A stretch of 47,063 nucleotides of DNA from a virus: positions 1 to 47,063 of the IMG/VR virus record IMGVR_UViG_3300021406_000005; one strand, 5' to 3'. The notes beneath the pieces are model-generated. The model worked only from the letters and a program-made list of their open reading frames with translations. It had not been told where the DNA came from and did not search any database. Position 1 is the first letter of the stretch. Every line of letters begins with the position of its first letter. Of the stretch, positions 20,551-29,391 are shown piece by piece. A program made the position numbers and the translations under genes.

Positions 20551-20969
20551 TCGCGAAGTATCACGGGATGCTGCTCGGCTACGCGCGCATGATCGGCCGT
20601 CGCGTGTTTTTTCGGGTGCAGGCAGATGACCTTTACCAGTACGGCGCGATCGGTATCCTCCTCCAGTTCCGCCGGTGCGGCGACATCAACATCCGATCGG
20701 CAGCTTTTGGACAAATGATGGACGGCCTGCAGGCGGAAATGCGGAAGGGGAAGTTCTGCCTCACGAACGAATCGACCAACGGCCTGAACGACCTGGGGCC
20801 GGCGCGGGATGACATCCCCGCCATTGAGGCCGCGATCGACATCCGGAGGCTGTGCGCGATCCGCTACGCAATTCCGCTGAGCTACGCCTTCCGCCGAAAA
20901 CTGCGCGAGCTGGTTGGCGAGCCGGCCCTCGGCAGCGGCCCGCACGGTCGAATAAACCAGCAGAAATGA
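20511..20969 (+). CDS. Second sigma-like protein: region 2 intact, region 4 degenerate
   Basis: A 152-aa product. Residues 12-84 match sigma-70 region 2 of the FliA kind: ALIAKYHGMLLGYARMIGRR, RVQADDLYQYGAIGILLQFRRCGD, then DGLQAEMRKG. The rest (RDDIPAIEAAIDIRRLCAIRYAIP ...) is short and lacks a clear region 4 helix-turn-helix, so it may bind core polymerase or -10 DNA without -35 contact. It could be an anti- or co-sigma decoy, or a short sigma. ATG 20511 overlaps the previous gene by 40 bases. Confidence 0.65.
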   Translation: MHLPLPAASEDALIAKYHGMLLGYARMIGRRVFFRVQADDLYQYGAIGILLQFRRCGDINIRSAAFGQMMDGLQAEMRKGKFCLTNESTNGLNDLGPARDDIPAIEAAIDIRRLCAIRYAIPLSYAFRRKLRELVGEPALGSGPHGRINQQK

Positions 20970-21010
20970 CGCCCGAGGCATTCACGCACCCAAGGCCACA
21001 GGAGAAGAGA

Positions 21011-21262
21011 ATGACACCCACCGTAGTGACAACCGCACCTGCGCCCGCGAAGCCCGCGGCCGTCCCCATGCAGATCACCGTATCCCCGACACTGCCCAGC
21101 CACTGGCTGATGATTCTCTCGATCATGTCGGCCGTGCTAAACGCCGAGACTCCGCTCCTGCTCCAGGTCCTTCCTCCGAAGGCAGCTGTCGGAGTGGTCG
21201 GCGGAGACGTAGGACTCGCCGCGATCCTGGCCGCGTATCAGGCCACGCTTCCTCCCGTATGA
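21011..21262 (+). CDS. Small hydrophobic hypothetical protein
   Basis: An 83-aa product. ATG 21011 follows AGGAG with good spacing; an in-frame ATG at 20966 is less likely. A Thr/Pro/Ala N-terminus precedes a moderately hydrophobic stretch (SHWLMILSIMSAVLNAETPLLLQVL) and a Gly/Val/Ala segment (VGVVGGDVGLAAILAAYQ). Possibly a small structural or membrane protein. No family recognised. Confidence 0.65.
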   Translation: MTPTVVTTAPAPAKPAAVPMQITVSPTLPSHWLMILSIMSAVLNAETPLLLQVLPPKAAVGVVGGDVGLAAILAAYQATLPPV

Positions 21263-21609
21263 ACGTGCCCGGCGTGATCAGCGTCCGCTGCCACTACTGC
21301 TCGAAAGAGTATCCGGCGTGGCGCACGCACCAACTGCAGCGGTCCCAGCGCATCTGCGATTACTGTCTCGACTGGCACAACAAGGCGATCGAGTTCCTCG
21401 CGGGGCGCGGGCTGCCCGGCTGCCAGGTGTGCGGGGCCAGCTGGGAATTTCTGCACGATTCAACGCTGGGAGTCGAAGTACGGATGTATGTGGTTCCGAA
21501 AGACGGGATCTACCAGATTCTGTGTGCGACATGCGTCCGGCCATATGTGTCGAAGCGTGCAGACCTCTATGGTGGAACCCGGTTCGGAACTGAGGCCCTG
21601 AACCTATGA
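21259..21609 (+). CDS. Zinc-finger protein with four CxxC pairs
   Basis: A 116-aa product, ATGA overlap. CHYCSKEY, CDYCLDWHN, CQVCGASW and CATCVRPY supply eight cysteines for two zinc sites. The spacing of the first two pairs (about 20 residues) resembles recombination/VII-like or HNH-associated zinc fingers, but no catalytic residues follow. Lies just before the scaffold gene. Function unknown. Confidence 0.7.
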   Translation: MNVPGVISVRCHYCSKEYPAWRTHQLQRSQRICDYCLDWHNKAIEFLAGRGLPGCQVCGASWEFLHDSTLGVEVRMYVVPKDGIYQILCATCVRPYVSKRADLYGGTRFGTEALNL

Positions 21610-22361
21610 CGCCTGCCGACCCAACGACCCTTGTTTCCGCAACTCCTCCGGCTGCTCCCGCAGCCGCTGTAACCGCGGCTCCCGCAGCTGCCGCTCCAGC
21701 CGTCGATACCGCCGCCTACCAGCGGCAAATCGACGAGCTGAAGGAGCAGGTCGCCGAAGGGCAGCGCACTGCGCAGTACTGGGCCGACAAAGTCAAAGCC
21801 GGCGCGCCGACGAAACCGGCCGAAGCGGAAGACGAACCGGACGTGCTTGAAGCGATCACAACCGGCGGAGCGAAGGGCTTCGACAAGCTGGCGAAACAGC
21901 GCGGGTTCATCCAGAGGGATGAAGTCGAGAGCCTGATTAATCAGCGCGCTGCATCTCTCACCGAAGAACAGCAGCTCCTGAAGGAATACCCGGACCTCAG
22001 CAAGAAGGAGTCGGAATTCTTCAGGGCGACGGCACTCGAGTACGGCAAGCTCGTGAAAAGCGGGGTCCCTCAGGCTGTCGCGATGGGCAACGCGGCCCGC
22101 CAGACGGAGCTGGAGTTCATCAAGGCCGGCAAGATCAAACTTCCCGCTGCCGCACAGACGAAAGAAGAGAAGGAAGCTGCCCGGGTGGCCCGCATCGCAG
22201 CTCAGTCCGGAGATACCGGCGCGCGCAGGCCTGCCGCGGCCGACGAAGAAGACGAAGACCTGACGGCGGAGCAGAAACATATCGCCGACGCCATGGGTAT
22301 CTCGCACGAAGCCTACGCGAAACGCGCGAAGAACGGTGTCGCGATGAGAGGGGTCAAGTAG
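21606..22361 (+). CDS. Capsid scaffolding protein
   Basis: A 251-aa product, ATGA overlap. The N-terminus is Ala/Pro/Thr-rich, then comes a coiled coil (YQRQIDELKEQVAEGQRTAQ). An acidic central region and a charged, mostly helical C-terminus follow (EEKEAARVARIAAQS, DEEDEDLTAEQKHIADAMGIS). Length, charge and position two genes before capsid-type proteins fit a scaffold that shapes the procapsid and is then removed. No protease domain is seen. Confidence 0.65.
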   Translation: MTPADPTTLVSATPPAAPAAAVTAAPAAAAPAVDTAAYQRQIDELKEQVAEGQRTAQYWADKVKAGAPTKPAEAEDEPDVLEAITTGGAKGFDKLAKQRGFIQRDEVESLINQRAASLTEEQQLLKEYPDLSKKESEFFRATALEYGKLVKSGVPQAVAMGNAARQTELEFIKAGKIKLPAAAQTKEEKEAARVARIAAQSGDTGARRPAAADEEDEDLTAEQKHIADAMGISHEAYAKRAKNGVAMRGVK

Positions 22362-22364
22362 TCG

Positions 22365-23312
22365 ATGAGCGGCCCGCTGAATTCCCCGCGCAGTCACAAA
22401 CGGAAACCGGTTCTCGATCCGGCCGAGGCGGCGAATAAACGCATCCTCGCCGATCGCCAGCAGCGTCTCGACGACAAAGCGGCCGTCGACACCTTCGCGA
22501 CCGATCTGGGTCTCGATCTGAAAGACCCGCCGTCACTGGCCGACAATCCGGCCGACTTCCTCGCGGACGAGTGGGACCGCAAGACTTTCGGCGATGCGAT
22601 CCCCACCTACACGCGCGTTGTTTACGGTCCGGATCCGCTTCTGATTTCCTGCCCGCATATGAAGGCGGCAATCGAAAAGATCGGCCTCGAATCCTACGCC
22701 AACGCCACCATGGAAGCGATCCTTCTGAAGGAAGACAAAGCCGTTGCCGATCCGATCATGCAGACCGGTCTGCGCGCGGCCATCGCGCGATTCGGCGTCT
22801 CGGCCGTGGCTCTGGCATTTCGCGATCGCATCATGAAGATCCCCGAACGGAACGTGGAAGTGGAAGCGGACCGCTCGGACGCCATGATCTTCGCGCAACC
22901 GATGGAAGAAGCGGTGATGAGGTACGGCACACCGGGCATGGCCCCCAAATTCCTCAGCGAGCGCTGCATCGGCGTTCTCGGGATGCGCGGCTACGTAGTG
23001 GTCAAGGACGAAAAAGGCGATCCGGTCAAGGTGGGAACGCTCATCATGGGCGAGATTCCGCTGCGTATGGCCGAGGCGCGACGGAGGCACTACGCGGACC
23101 TTTCCGACCAGGACGTGAAGGACGCAGCCGAAGTATTCGAGGACACGGCCGCGCGCGCGATCCGCGACGGAGGCAGGGGCGGAATCTCGGTGCTTCGACA
23201 GGGCGAGAGCGTTTCGTCGAATGCAGCGGGGGACTTCGAAGATGCGGAGCTGACGGCTTCGTACCTCGGACAGAACCGCGAGACGGGTTTCAGGGTGGAG
23301 AGGCAAAAGTAG
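22365..23312 (+). CDS. Virion-region protein of unknown function, 315 aa
   Basis: Starts three bases after the scaffold stop. The N-terminal 50 residues are charged (RSHKRKPVLDPAEAANKRILADRQ). A mixed alpha/beta body follows (YGPDPLLISCPHMKAAIEKIG, DPIMQTGLRAAIARFGVSAVALAFRDRIM), and VGTLIMGEIPLRMAEARRRHY occurs near residue 230. It lies between scaffold and decoration genes, so it is probably a head protein. I do not recognise the family. Confidence 0.65.
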   Translation: MSGPLNSPRSHKRKPVLDPAEAANKRILADRQQRLDDKAAVDTFATDLGLDLKDPPSLADNPADFLADEWDRKTFGDAIPTYTRVVYGPDPLLISCPHMKAAIEKIGLESYANATMEAILLKEDKAVADPIMQTGLRAAIARFGVSAVALAFRDRIMKIPERNVEVEADRSDAMIFAQPMEEAVMRYGTPGMAPKFLSERCIGVLGMRGYVVVKDEKGDPVKVGTLIMGEIPLRMAEARRRHYADLSDQDVKDAAEVFEDTAARAIRDGGRGGISVLRQGESVSSNAAGDFEDAELTASYLGQNRETGFRVERQK

Positions 23313-23885
23313 ATGGCAAACGTAAACGCTCCCTTCGGTTTCCGGCCGATCATCCGCATGGGCGGCTCTCCGTTCAGCGTGGCCGAATACGGCAAAGCGG
23401 CCGCCGACACGCACGCGATCTATTCGTTCGACCTGGTGGGGCATCTCACCGGCGGCACTCCGTTCCCGCTCCCCGAGAACTCGACCTTTAACCTGTCGCG
23501 GATCCAGTCCGGGTCCGTGCTCACGCCAGGCACGTCGCTCTGGCTTGGCGCCAGTCTGACCTACGGCGCCGCATCTGTGGGTACCGTGCATCCGGTGGCC
23601 GATCAGATCGACTGCATCTTTCTCGCGCAGGCCGGTAACGGCGCCACTTCCATGACCACGGCCGGGGCCGCGGGCCAGAACGCCAACGTGTTCCAGGGCG
23701 TCGGCTCGGCCACGACAAAGCAGAGCGCCTTCGTTGTCGACAGCGCCACGGTCAACACCACATCTTCGCTCGATCTCCGGATCAGGCAGATAGCCATGAT
23801 CACGTCGAACGCCGAGGGCGCGTACGCGCTTCTCGAAGTGACCATCAACAAACACGCGCTCTCCGGATCCACGACCGCGACATAA
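23313..23885 (+). CDS. Capsid decoration/head-associated protein
   Basis: A 190-aa product starting immediately after the upstream TAG. It opens MANVNAPFGFRPI, a beginning shared by many phage head proteins encoded just before the major capsid protein. The rest is beta-rich and Gly/Ser/Thr-rich (LVGHLTGGTPFPLPENSTF, GTSLWLGASLTYG). Probably a minor capsid or cement protein. Confidence 0.65.
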   Translation: MANVNAPFGFRPIIRMGGSPFSVAEYGKAAADTHAIYSFDLVGHLTGGTPFPLPENSTFNLSRIQSGSVLTPGTSLWLGASLTYGAASVGTVHPVADQIDCIFLAQAGNGATSMTTAGAAGQNANVFQGVGSATTKQSAFVVDSATVNTTSSLDLRIRQIAMITSNAEGAYALLEVTINKHALSGSTTAT

Positions 23886-23909
23886 AGGACGGCCACGTAA
23901 AGGACACCC

Positions 23910-24833
23910 ATGTTCATCCGCACACTTTTCCCGGATCTCTACCTTCAGTCGATGCTGCCCGCGATCGACGAGGTGGTGATGACGAAGTACTCGCAGTTCC
24001 CGGACGAGTTCAAGGAAGTGTTCCGCATGGAATCCTCCTCGCGCTCGATCGAGCAGACCACCGAAGTCACCGGCTTCGGGCAGTTCGCGGTGATCCCGGA
24101 AGGCGGCGACACCCGCTACGACGAAGCGCTTCCCGGTTTCAACAAAACTTACACGCACGCCCAGTACGGGCTCGGCTTCCGTGTCACGAAAGTGGCCATG
24201 GACGACGACAAATTCGGCGTTGTGAAGAAACTAGCAACTGAGCTGGGGCGTTCGGGCAAAGAAACGAAGGAAGTTACCGTCGCCAACATCGTCAACACCG
24301 GTTTCGCCGGCGTGGTGCTGGGACCGGATGGCGTCGGGCTCTTCTCGACCGCTCATCCGCTGATCGGCGGACAGACTCAGTCGAACCGGCTGAGCTACGC
24401 GACAGATCCGGATGTGACCTCGATTCAGCTGGTACTGACGCTGATGCGGCAGACGCTCGACCAGCGCGGCAAGAAGCTGCGCATCCCGCCGAAGAAAGCT
24501 ATTTTCCCGCCGAATCTCGAATTCATTGGCGCAGAGCTGCTCGGCGGCGACACCCGTCCCGATACGGCCAACCGCGCGATCAACGCTTTCAAGCGGCGCA
24601 GCGGCCTGCCCAGCTTCGACAGCTGGATGGTGTGGGACTACCTCACCGATACGGATGCCTGGATGGTGGAGGGCGACGTAGGTGACACCGAACTCAGGTA
24701 CTACGACCGCGAAGCCTTCAACACCGTGCACGACATCGACTTCGATTCCCGATCGGTGAAGACCGCGGGGTGGATGCGGTTCAGCGCCGGCTACAACGGC
24801 TTCTACGGTATCGTCGGCGTGCCCAGTTCTTAG
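23910..24833 (+). CDS. Major capsid protein
   Basis: A 307-aa shell protein of the HK97/Mu gpT-like type. Diagnostic stretches are QYGLGFRVTKVAMDDDKFG, then LGRSGKETKEVTVANIVNTGF, then GLFSTAHPLIGG-x-TQSN, all typical of gpT-family capsid proteins. It contains no cysteine, in contrast with the exported tail proteins downstream. AAAGGAC precedes ATG 23910. It would assemble on the 21606 scaffold. Confidence 0.85.
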   Translation: MFIRTLFPDLYLQSMLPAIDEVVMTKYSQFPDEFKEVFRMESSSRSIEQTTEVTGFGQFAVIPEGGDTRYDEALPGFNKTYTHAQYGLGFRVTKVAMDDDKFGVVKKLATELGRSGKETKEVTVANIVNTGFAGVVLGPDGVGLFSTAHPLIGGQTQSNRLSYATDPDVTSIQLVLTLMRQTLDQRGKKLRIPPKKAIFPPNLEFIGAELLGGDTRPDTANRAINAFKRRSGLPSFDSWMVWDYLTDTDAWMVEGDVGDTELRYYDREAFNTVHDIDFDSRSVKTAGWMRFSAGYNGFYGIVGVPSS

Positions 24834-24854
24834 TTTTCGCGACGGAAAAACAAC

Positions 24855-25481
24855 ATGGTGCTGGTCAAGCAAACTAACAAGCCCTCGCGTTTCAAGGGCA
24901 GTGTCGCTGTCACCCTGAGGGGATCGGGCTCGGGAGGCAACGATCCGCTGAAAGTCGGGGACGGCGGCGACGTCGGCATCAGCATCGATCTCCCAACCGC
25001 CCAAACAGCGAACGCGATCCAGATTTCACAGCCCCAGGGGACCGTCATCTTTGCCATCGGGCCGAACGGCGCGCCCGCGATCGCTGCGGGGCTCGGGATG
25101 TTCGGGGTCGCACACGCGATCTACAATTTCGCGACAGATGGCGGAGCGATCGGGCTCATCACTCCTGCGCTCAATGTACTGATTCCGGCCAACGCGATCG
25201 TTATGGGCGGCATCATCAACCCCACCACGGCGCCTGTCGGCGCCACGGCCACGATTGCGTTCGGAACGTCGGCCGGTTCGAGCGCTACCAGTCTGAAGGC
25301 GGCTACGGCGATCGCCACGTACTCGATCGATGCACTGCTGGCGACAGTTCCTGTGTTCACCGCGGCCTCGTCGTTCAAGATGTCGGCCGCAGGGAACATC
25401 ACTCTGACGGTCGCCGTTGCGCCCCTCACCGCGGGCATAATCGAGGTCTTCGCATTCTTCGTGATGCCCACCAACGCATAG
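24855..25481 (+). CDS. Putative head decoration protein
   Basis: A 208-aa, Gly/Ala/Thr-rich and beta-rich product (SVAVTLRGSGSGGNDPLKVGDGG, GVAHAIYNFATDGGAIG, VAPLTAGIIEVFAFFVMP). It has no cysteines and no signal peptide. Location directly after the major capsid protein suggests a surface decoration or head-fibre role. Confidence 0.6.
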   Translation: MVLVKQTNKPSRFKGSVAVTLRGSGSGGNDPLKVGDGGDVGISIDLPTAQTANAIQISQPQGTVIFAIGPNGAPAIAAGLGMFGVAHAIYNFATDGGAIGLITPALNVLIPANAIVMGGIINPTTAPVGATATIAFGTSAGSSATSLKAATAIATYSIDALLATVPVFTAASSFKMSAAGNITLTVAVAPLTAGIIEVFAFFVMPTNA

Positions 25482-25487
25482 GCTGCC

Positions 25488-25898
25488 ATGCAGAATAAGG
25501 CTCTCCGGCGCAACATCATTCCGGCTACGGCGCTGACGGCCGGAACCACCACATCGCAAAGCGAGCAGAACACGTGGGGCCGGGGTATTCGCTTCTATAT
25601 CACGTCGGCCGCAGCCACGGCGGGCGGCGGTGTGGACACGGTTTTCCTGTGCGGGGTGCCTCCTGCGGGAGGAAACGCGGTCCCCGTTGTCGGCTTCGCG
25701 GCTGCAAATGCGTTGAGCGTTGCAGGCGTCTATGTGGCTGACTTCTACCCCGGGGCATGGCTGCCTCCGACCGTGGCAGCCGGCGGCGTGTTACTCGGGG
25801 CGGCCGGCATCGAGCTGCCGGCGAAGTGGGCAGTCCGGATTGTGATGGGAGCGGGAAACGCCGCAACGATCACGGTGGACGCCGAAACGCTACCTTGA
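25488..25898 (+). CDS. Small structural protein
   Basis: A 136-aa product. The N-terminus is basic (QNKALRRNIIPATALTAGTTTSQS) and the remainder is beta-rich and Gly/Ala-rich (GIRFYITSAAATAGGGVDTVFLCGVPP, KWAVRIVMGAGNAATITVDAETLP). Probably a head or tail accessory protein. No family recognised. Confidence 0.6.
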   Translation: MQNKALRRNIIPATALTAGTTTSQSEQNTWGRGIRFYITSAAATAGGGVDTVFLCGVPPAGGNAVPVVGFAAANALSVAGVYVADFYPGAWLPPTVAAGGVLLGAAGIELPAKWAVRIVMGAGNAATITVDAETLP

Positions 25899-25909
25899 CC
25901 GGAACGCCA

Positions 25910-25916
25910 GTCGAAT
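25910..25916 (+). promoter_or_regulatory. GTCGAAT element, N8 before ATG 25925
   Basis: CCAGTCGAATAACCGCTC then ATG. Fixes the start immediately before a signal peptide. Confidence 0.65.
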
Positions 25917-25924
25917 AACCGCTC

Positions 25925-28066
25925 ATGCGGTTCGTTCGGTGTCTCCTTCTTCTGCTGGGCGCTTTCGCTCTCCCCGCCCTTGCGCAGCAATGTCCTCAGG
26001 GGTTCACGCTCACGGGCGGGGTTTGTGTCTCGAATTCCAGCGGCGGGGGCCTCGGGCCGGTCATATTAACCGGCACGCCAACGGCCGGCGAGGTTCCCAC
26101 GGCAACGAGCGGAACGGCTGCAACATGGCAGCCGCTGAGCGGGACAGGCTGCACCACCAGCGGTACTGCGATTCTCAAGGGCGATGGCTCGGGCGGATGT
26201 GCGAACGGCACTGCGGATACAAACTATGCGGCGCCGCCCGGGCAGGTCAACCTGACGTCTTCGGCGAGCATGGCTTATGGGAGCGCAGCCGGCGTTAATC
26301 AGTTCAACGTGACGCTCTCCGCAAGTATCACGTCTCCCGTATGCCCCACTGCCGCGACGGTGGCCAAGGTCACCTACGTGTTCCACATCGTGCAGGCCGC
26401 GTCCGGAGGGCCTTTCACGAATGCATGGCCGTCGTGCTTCCAGAATTTCCCGGCCATAGGCGTTCCCGTCGAAGCCGGGGCGGCGCTGGACGTCGGCGCG
26501 CGCTTTGACGGGACGTTTTTTTGGTCTCAGTGGTCGACGAATACGACGCCGCACGGGATCGTCACGCTGGGCTCGGCTCCGGCGGCCGCGCCGCTCGCCA
26601 ACACGACCGGGTATCCGTTTTACTCACTGGCAGACCAGGATTTCGAGATGGAGATTTTCGGTGGAGGCCTGATGAAAGGCTTCCTTGCCGGGGTCGATGT
26701 GAATCCGGTGACGGGTCAGCTGACAATCTCGCCCACTACCTGCACAAGCCAGCTCCTCAGCGCGATCAGTGCCCGCGGTGCCGGGACCTGCTCCAGTATT
26801 ACGCCGGCAGAGCTGCCCGTGGCCACCACGTCGGCCCTGGGCGCGGTTCAGCCGGACGGATCGACAATCACCATCGTCGCGGGCGTCATTTCGGCTGCCG
26901 CTGCCAGCGGCACTTCGACCCTTACCATTGCCAACGCAGGGAGCACGGGTACGACGATTCACACCCTCACAAAATTGACGGGAGCGCCCAGCACGGCCGT
27001 AATCGCGGCCACGACGGATACAGGCGGCATCGTCGGGGTCACGACATCCGCCAGCGCCACGACGGGCAACGCAACGATCCAGATCAACGGCGCAGCCACC
27101 TGCGTATTTGCAGGCGCCACGACTGCGGGGCACTACGTCGGGATCAGTTCGGCGACGGCAGGCAACTGCGTCGATGCCGGGGCGACTTATCCCACATCGG
27201 GACAGGTAGTCGGCCGCGTGTTGAGTACAAATGCATCGGCCGGGACTTATTCGATTGACATCTTCCCGTCAGAAATTCAGGCTCAGGCCGGGGGCAGCGG
27301 CATCACGAACCTGGCCACGGGCGCCGGGCTTACAGGCGGACCAATCACGACCACCGGCACGATTGCGACCGCAAGTCCTGTCAACGCGCAGACCGGGACG
27401 AGTTATACGGTGCTCTCGACCGATCAGGCGAAGCTCGTCACATTCGCCAATGCCGGTGCTGTGGCCGTCACACTGCCGGTTGGCTCGACTTCCGGGTTCG
27501 GGGCAGGGTGGTACTCGGACCTCACGTGTTACGGCCCTGGCATCGTGACCATCACGCCGACGACCAGCACGATAAATAATGGAGCGTCGGCCTATGCATG
27601 TATGCCCGGATCGGGAGTCCGAATCTTCATCGACGCCTCGAACAACTATCAGATTCAGGCTGGAACCCTGTTTCCGATCATCAGCGGCGGGTCAGGCCAG
27701 GCCAACACCACCGGGGCGACCAGATATTACGCCATTTCCTCAAGCGGCAATGGCGGCGTTGAAGCGGGGGTCTACAGTTTTGCGCCCCAGACCGGCACTC
27801 TGCGAAATCTGACTTTCATGATGGGAACCGCCCAGCCGGCATCGGGATCGTTGACGGTAAATCTGCGAAAGGCGCCCAGCCCGTACACCACTCCGGCAAA
27901 TTGTGGTCTTCAGATCGTTATCGCGGCCTCGGCTGCCGCCGGACTGTATCAGGATCTGACCCACACGTGTTCGGTGCTGCAGGGAGACATTCTCGACTAT
28001 CAGATCGTAAACGCAGCGACGGCCAACTCAGGCAGCATCGTGGGAATGAGCATGTATCTGCAATGA
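25925..28066 (+). CDS. Exported Cys-rich tail-fibre-like protein
   Basis: A 713-aa product. Residues 1-20 are a Sec signal peptide (RFVRCLLLLLGAFALPALA, cleavage before QQ). The mature chain is Gly/Ser/Thr-rich with short repeats (GTAILKGDGSGG, ATSALGAVQPDGSTITIVAG, GITNLATGAGLTGGPITTTGTI) of the kind found in phage tail fibres. It has about 14 cysteines, unlike cytoplasmic virion proteins. The C-terminal 130 residues look like a globular head (GVYSFAPQTGTLRNLTFMMG). Start fixed by the GTCGAAT signal. Its stop overlaps the next start (ATGA). Confidence 0.7.
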   Translation: MRFVRCLLLLLGAFALPALAQQCPQGFTLTGGVCVSNSSGGGLGPVILTGTPTAGEVPTATSGTAATWQPLSGTGCTTSGTAILKGDGSGGCANGTADTNYAAPPGQVNLTSSASMAYGSAAGVNQFNVTLSASITSPVCPTAATVAKVTYVFHIVQAASGGPFTNAWPSCFQNFPAIGVPVEAGAALDVGARFDGTFFWSQWSTNTTPHGIVTLGSAPAAAPLANTTGYPFYSLADQDFEMEIFGGGLMKGFLAGVDVNPVTGQLTISPTTCTSQLLSAISARGAGTCSSITPAELPVATTSALGAVQPDGSTITIVAGVISAAAASGTSTLTIANAGSTGTTIHTLTKLTGAPSTAVIAATTDTGGIVGVTTSASATTGNATIQINGAATCVFAGATTAGHYVGISSATAGNCVDAGATYPTSGQVVGRVLSTNASAGTYSIDIFPSEIQAQAGGSGITNLATGAGLTGGPITTTGTIATASPVNAQTGTSYTVLSTDQAKLVTFANAGAVAVTLPVGSTSGFGAGWYSDLTCYGPGIVTITPTTSTINNGASAYACMPGSGVRIFIDASNNYQIQAGTLFPIISGGSGQANTTGATRYYAISSSGNGGVEAGVYSFAPQTGTLRNLTFMMGTAQPASGSLTVNLRKAPSPYTTPANCGLQIVIAASAAAGLYQDLTHTCSVLQGDILDYQIVNAATANSGSIVGMSMYLQ

Positions 28067-29391
28067 GAACGGCCCTCACGGTTGCGCTTTTGGCTATCCC
28101 GCTCTGCGCCCGGGCTCAGGTCAAAGTAGCTCCCTACTACACACCGGCCGTCGGCTCGAACGCGCTGACCACGGCAGCGACGACGGATACGAGCGTCGAT
28201 GTGCTGGTCTCGGGATCGATGGTCCGGACGCTGATGCCGTTCGCCGGACTTGTCTACCAGATCTCCTTCCCGATCGGCGCCGTGACCCCGACGGCGTTTT
28301 ACGTCTCGAAGGCCACCTGCAGTTCGATGGCGGCGAACGCCTGCACCGTCTTCACGGCTGCTTATGCGCAGACCATCACCGGGCCGTTCACCTCGAACGC
28401 GCTGAATACCTTCACACTGGCGGTGCCCCTTGCCGTATCGAAGTGGGACGCGCTCGCGTTCAGGATCGAATTCAGCCAGCCTCACACCATTAATTTGTCC
28501 CTGTTCACCGCGCAGCCGATCGCCGTCGTCAGCGGGAACGGCACCCCAACGCTCGCGGAGGCGGCTTACTACCAGCTCAATGTCGCCAAGCCGAGCACCT
28601 TCACTCTCTCCGGCATGACGGCCATACCCGCCAACGCGATTCCGGAATTCGGCGCATACATGGCGCCCCCACAGATGCTCGGCATCGGCAATTCGATCAT
28701 GGGGAGCGCGCCCGCGCCCAGCGATTCCGTGGCCGACTCCTTTGCCCAGGATTACCCGATTCCGGCCGTATACTCACCTCTCCATTTCTGGGCGAACAGT
28801 TTCCCGGTTGCGCCGACCTATCAGAGCATGGGCTGGAGCGGACAAACCCTGGTGCAGGAACAGACACGAATGACGTCCGACACTTTGGCTCTGCAGCCGG
28901 GCGGGTACCTGCTCATCGAAGGGGGAATCAACGACATCAACAACTGCTCGGTTACGACCGGATGTACAGGGCCTCAGATCACTGCCATAGAGAACGCGCT
29001 GGCCTCCATGATGTCCGCGGGGCAGTCGGCAGGGGCCAGGACTTTCGTGATGCTGGCCGGTCCCGACCTGCAGTCTCAGAGCGGGTCGAACGCCCGTATG
29101 ACCAGCGAGGACACGATCAATGCGAACACGATCTCAGTCGCGCCTGGATATGGCGCCACTGTCATCGACTGGCGCTGCACTCTGGGCCAGTTCCGGGCCG
29201 GCCAACGCGCAGGAAACTGCTGGGACTGGCAAGCGGCTTACATGTACGGCGACGGTCTCGGAGTCCATCCGAATCAGGCTGGCGTACAGCTGGTCGGAAA
29301 CCTGATCTACGCTGCGTCCCCCTATGCGCCGTCCAACAGCAAACCAGGGGGCGGCTCGAGCGCGGGCGGCTCGAGCGGGGGCATATTTTGA
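28063..29391 (+). CDS. Exported SGNH/GDSL-type hydrolase
   Basis: A 442-aa product. Signal peptide residues 1-18 (RTALTVALLAIPLCARA). A beta-rich N-terminal domain (about 20-200) is followed by an SGNH hydrolase domain: GIGNSIMG with S211, QSMGWSGQTL, EGGINDI with N290, and YGDGLGVHPN with D397 and H402. It would remove ester groups (for example O-acetyl) from capsule or polysaccharide. Here it could be a receptor-processing tail enzyme or a secreted enzyme. The Gly/Ser-rich end and several Cys pairs fit an extracytoplasmic protein. Confidence 0.75.
   Translation: MRTALTVALLAIPLCARAQVKVAPYYTPAVGSNALTTAATTDTSVDVLVSGSMVRTLMPFAGLVYQISFPIGAVTPTAFYVSKATCSSMAANACTVFTAAYAQTITGPFTSNALNTFTLAVPLAVSKWDALAFRIEFSQPHTINLSLFTAQPIAVVSGNGTPTLAEAAYYQLNVAKPSTFTLSGMTAIPANAIPEFGAYMAPPQMLGIGNSIMGSAPAPSDSVADSFAQDYPIPAVYSPLHFWANSFPVAPTYQSMGWSGQTLVQEQTRMTSDTLALQPGGYLLIEGGINDINNCSVTTGCTGPQITAIENALASMMSAGQSAGARTFVMLAGPDLQSQSGSNARMTSEDTINANTISVAPGYGATVIDWRCTLGQFRAGQRAGNCWDWQAAYMYGDGLGVHPNQAGVQLVGNLIYAASPYAPSNSKPGGGSSAGGSSGGIF

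Noticed and set aside
20947-20968. GTCGAATA before ATG 20966
   Set aside because: Spacing is 12 after the heptamer, outside the 8-9 rule, and the next gene has a better ATG at 21011 with AGGAG.
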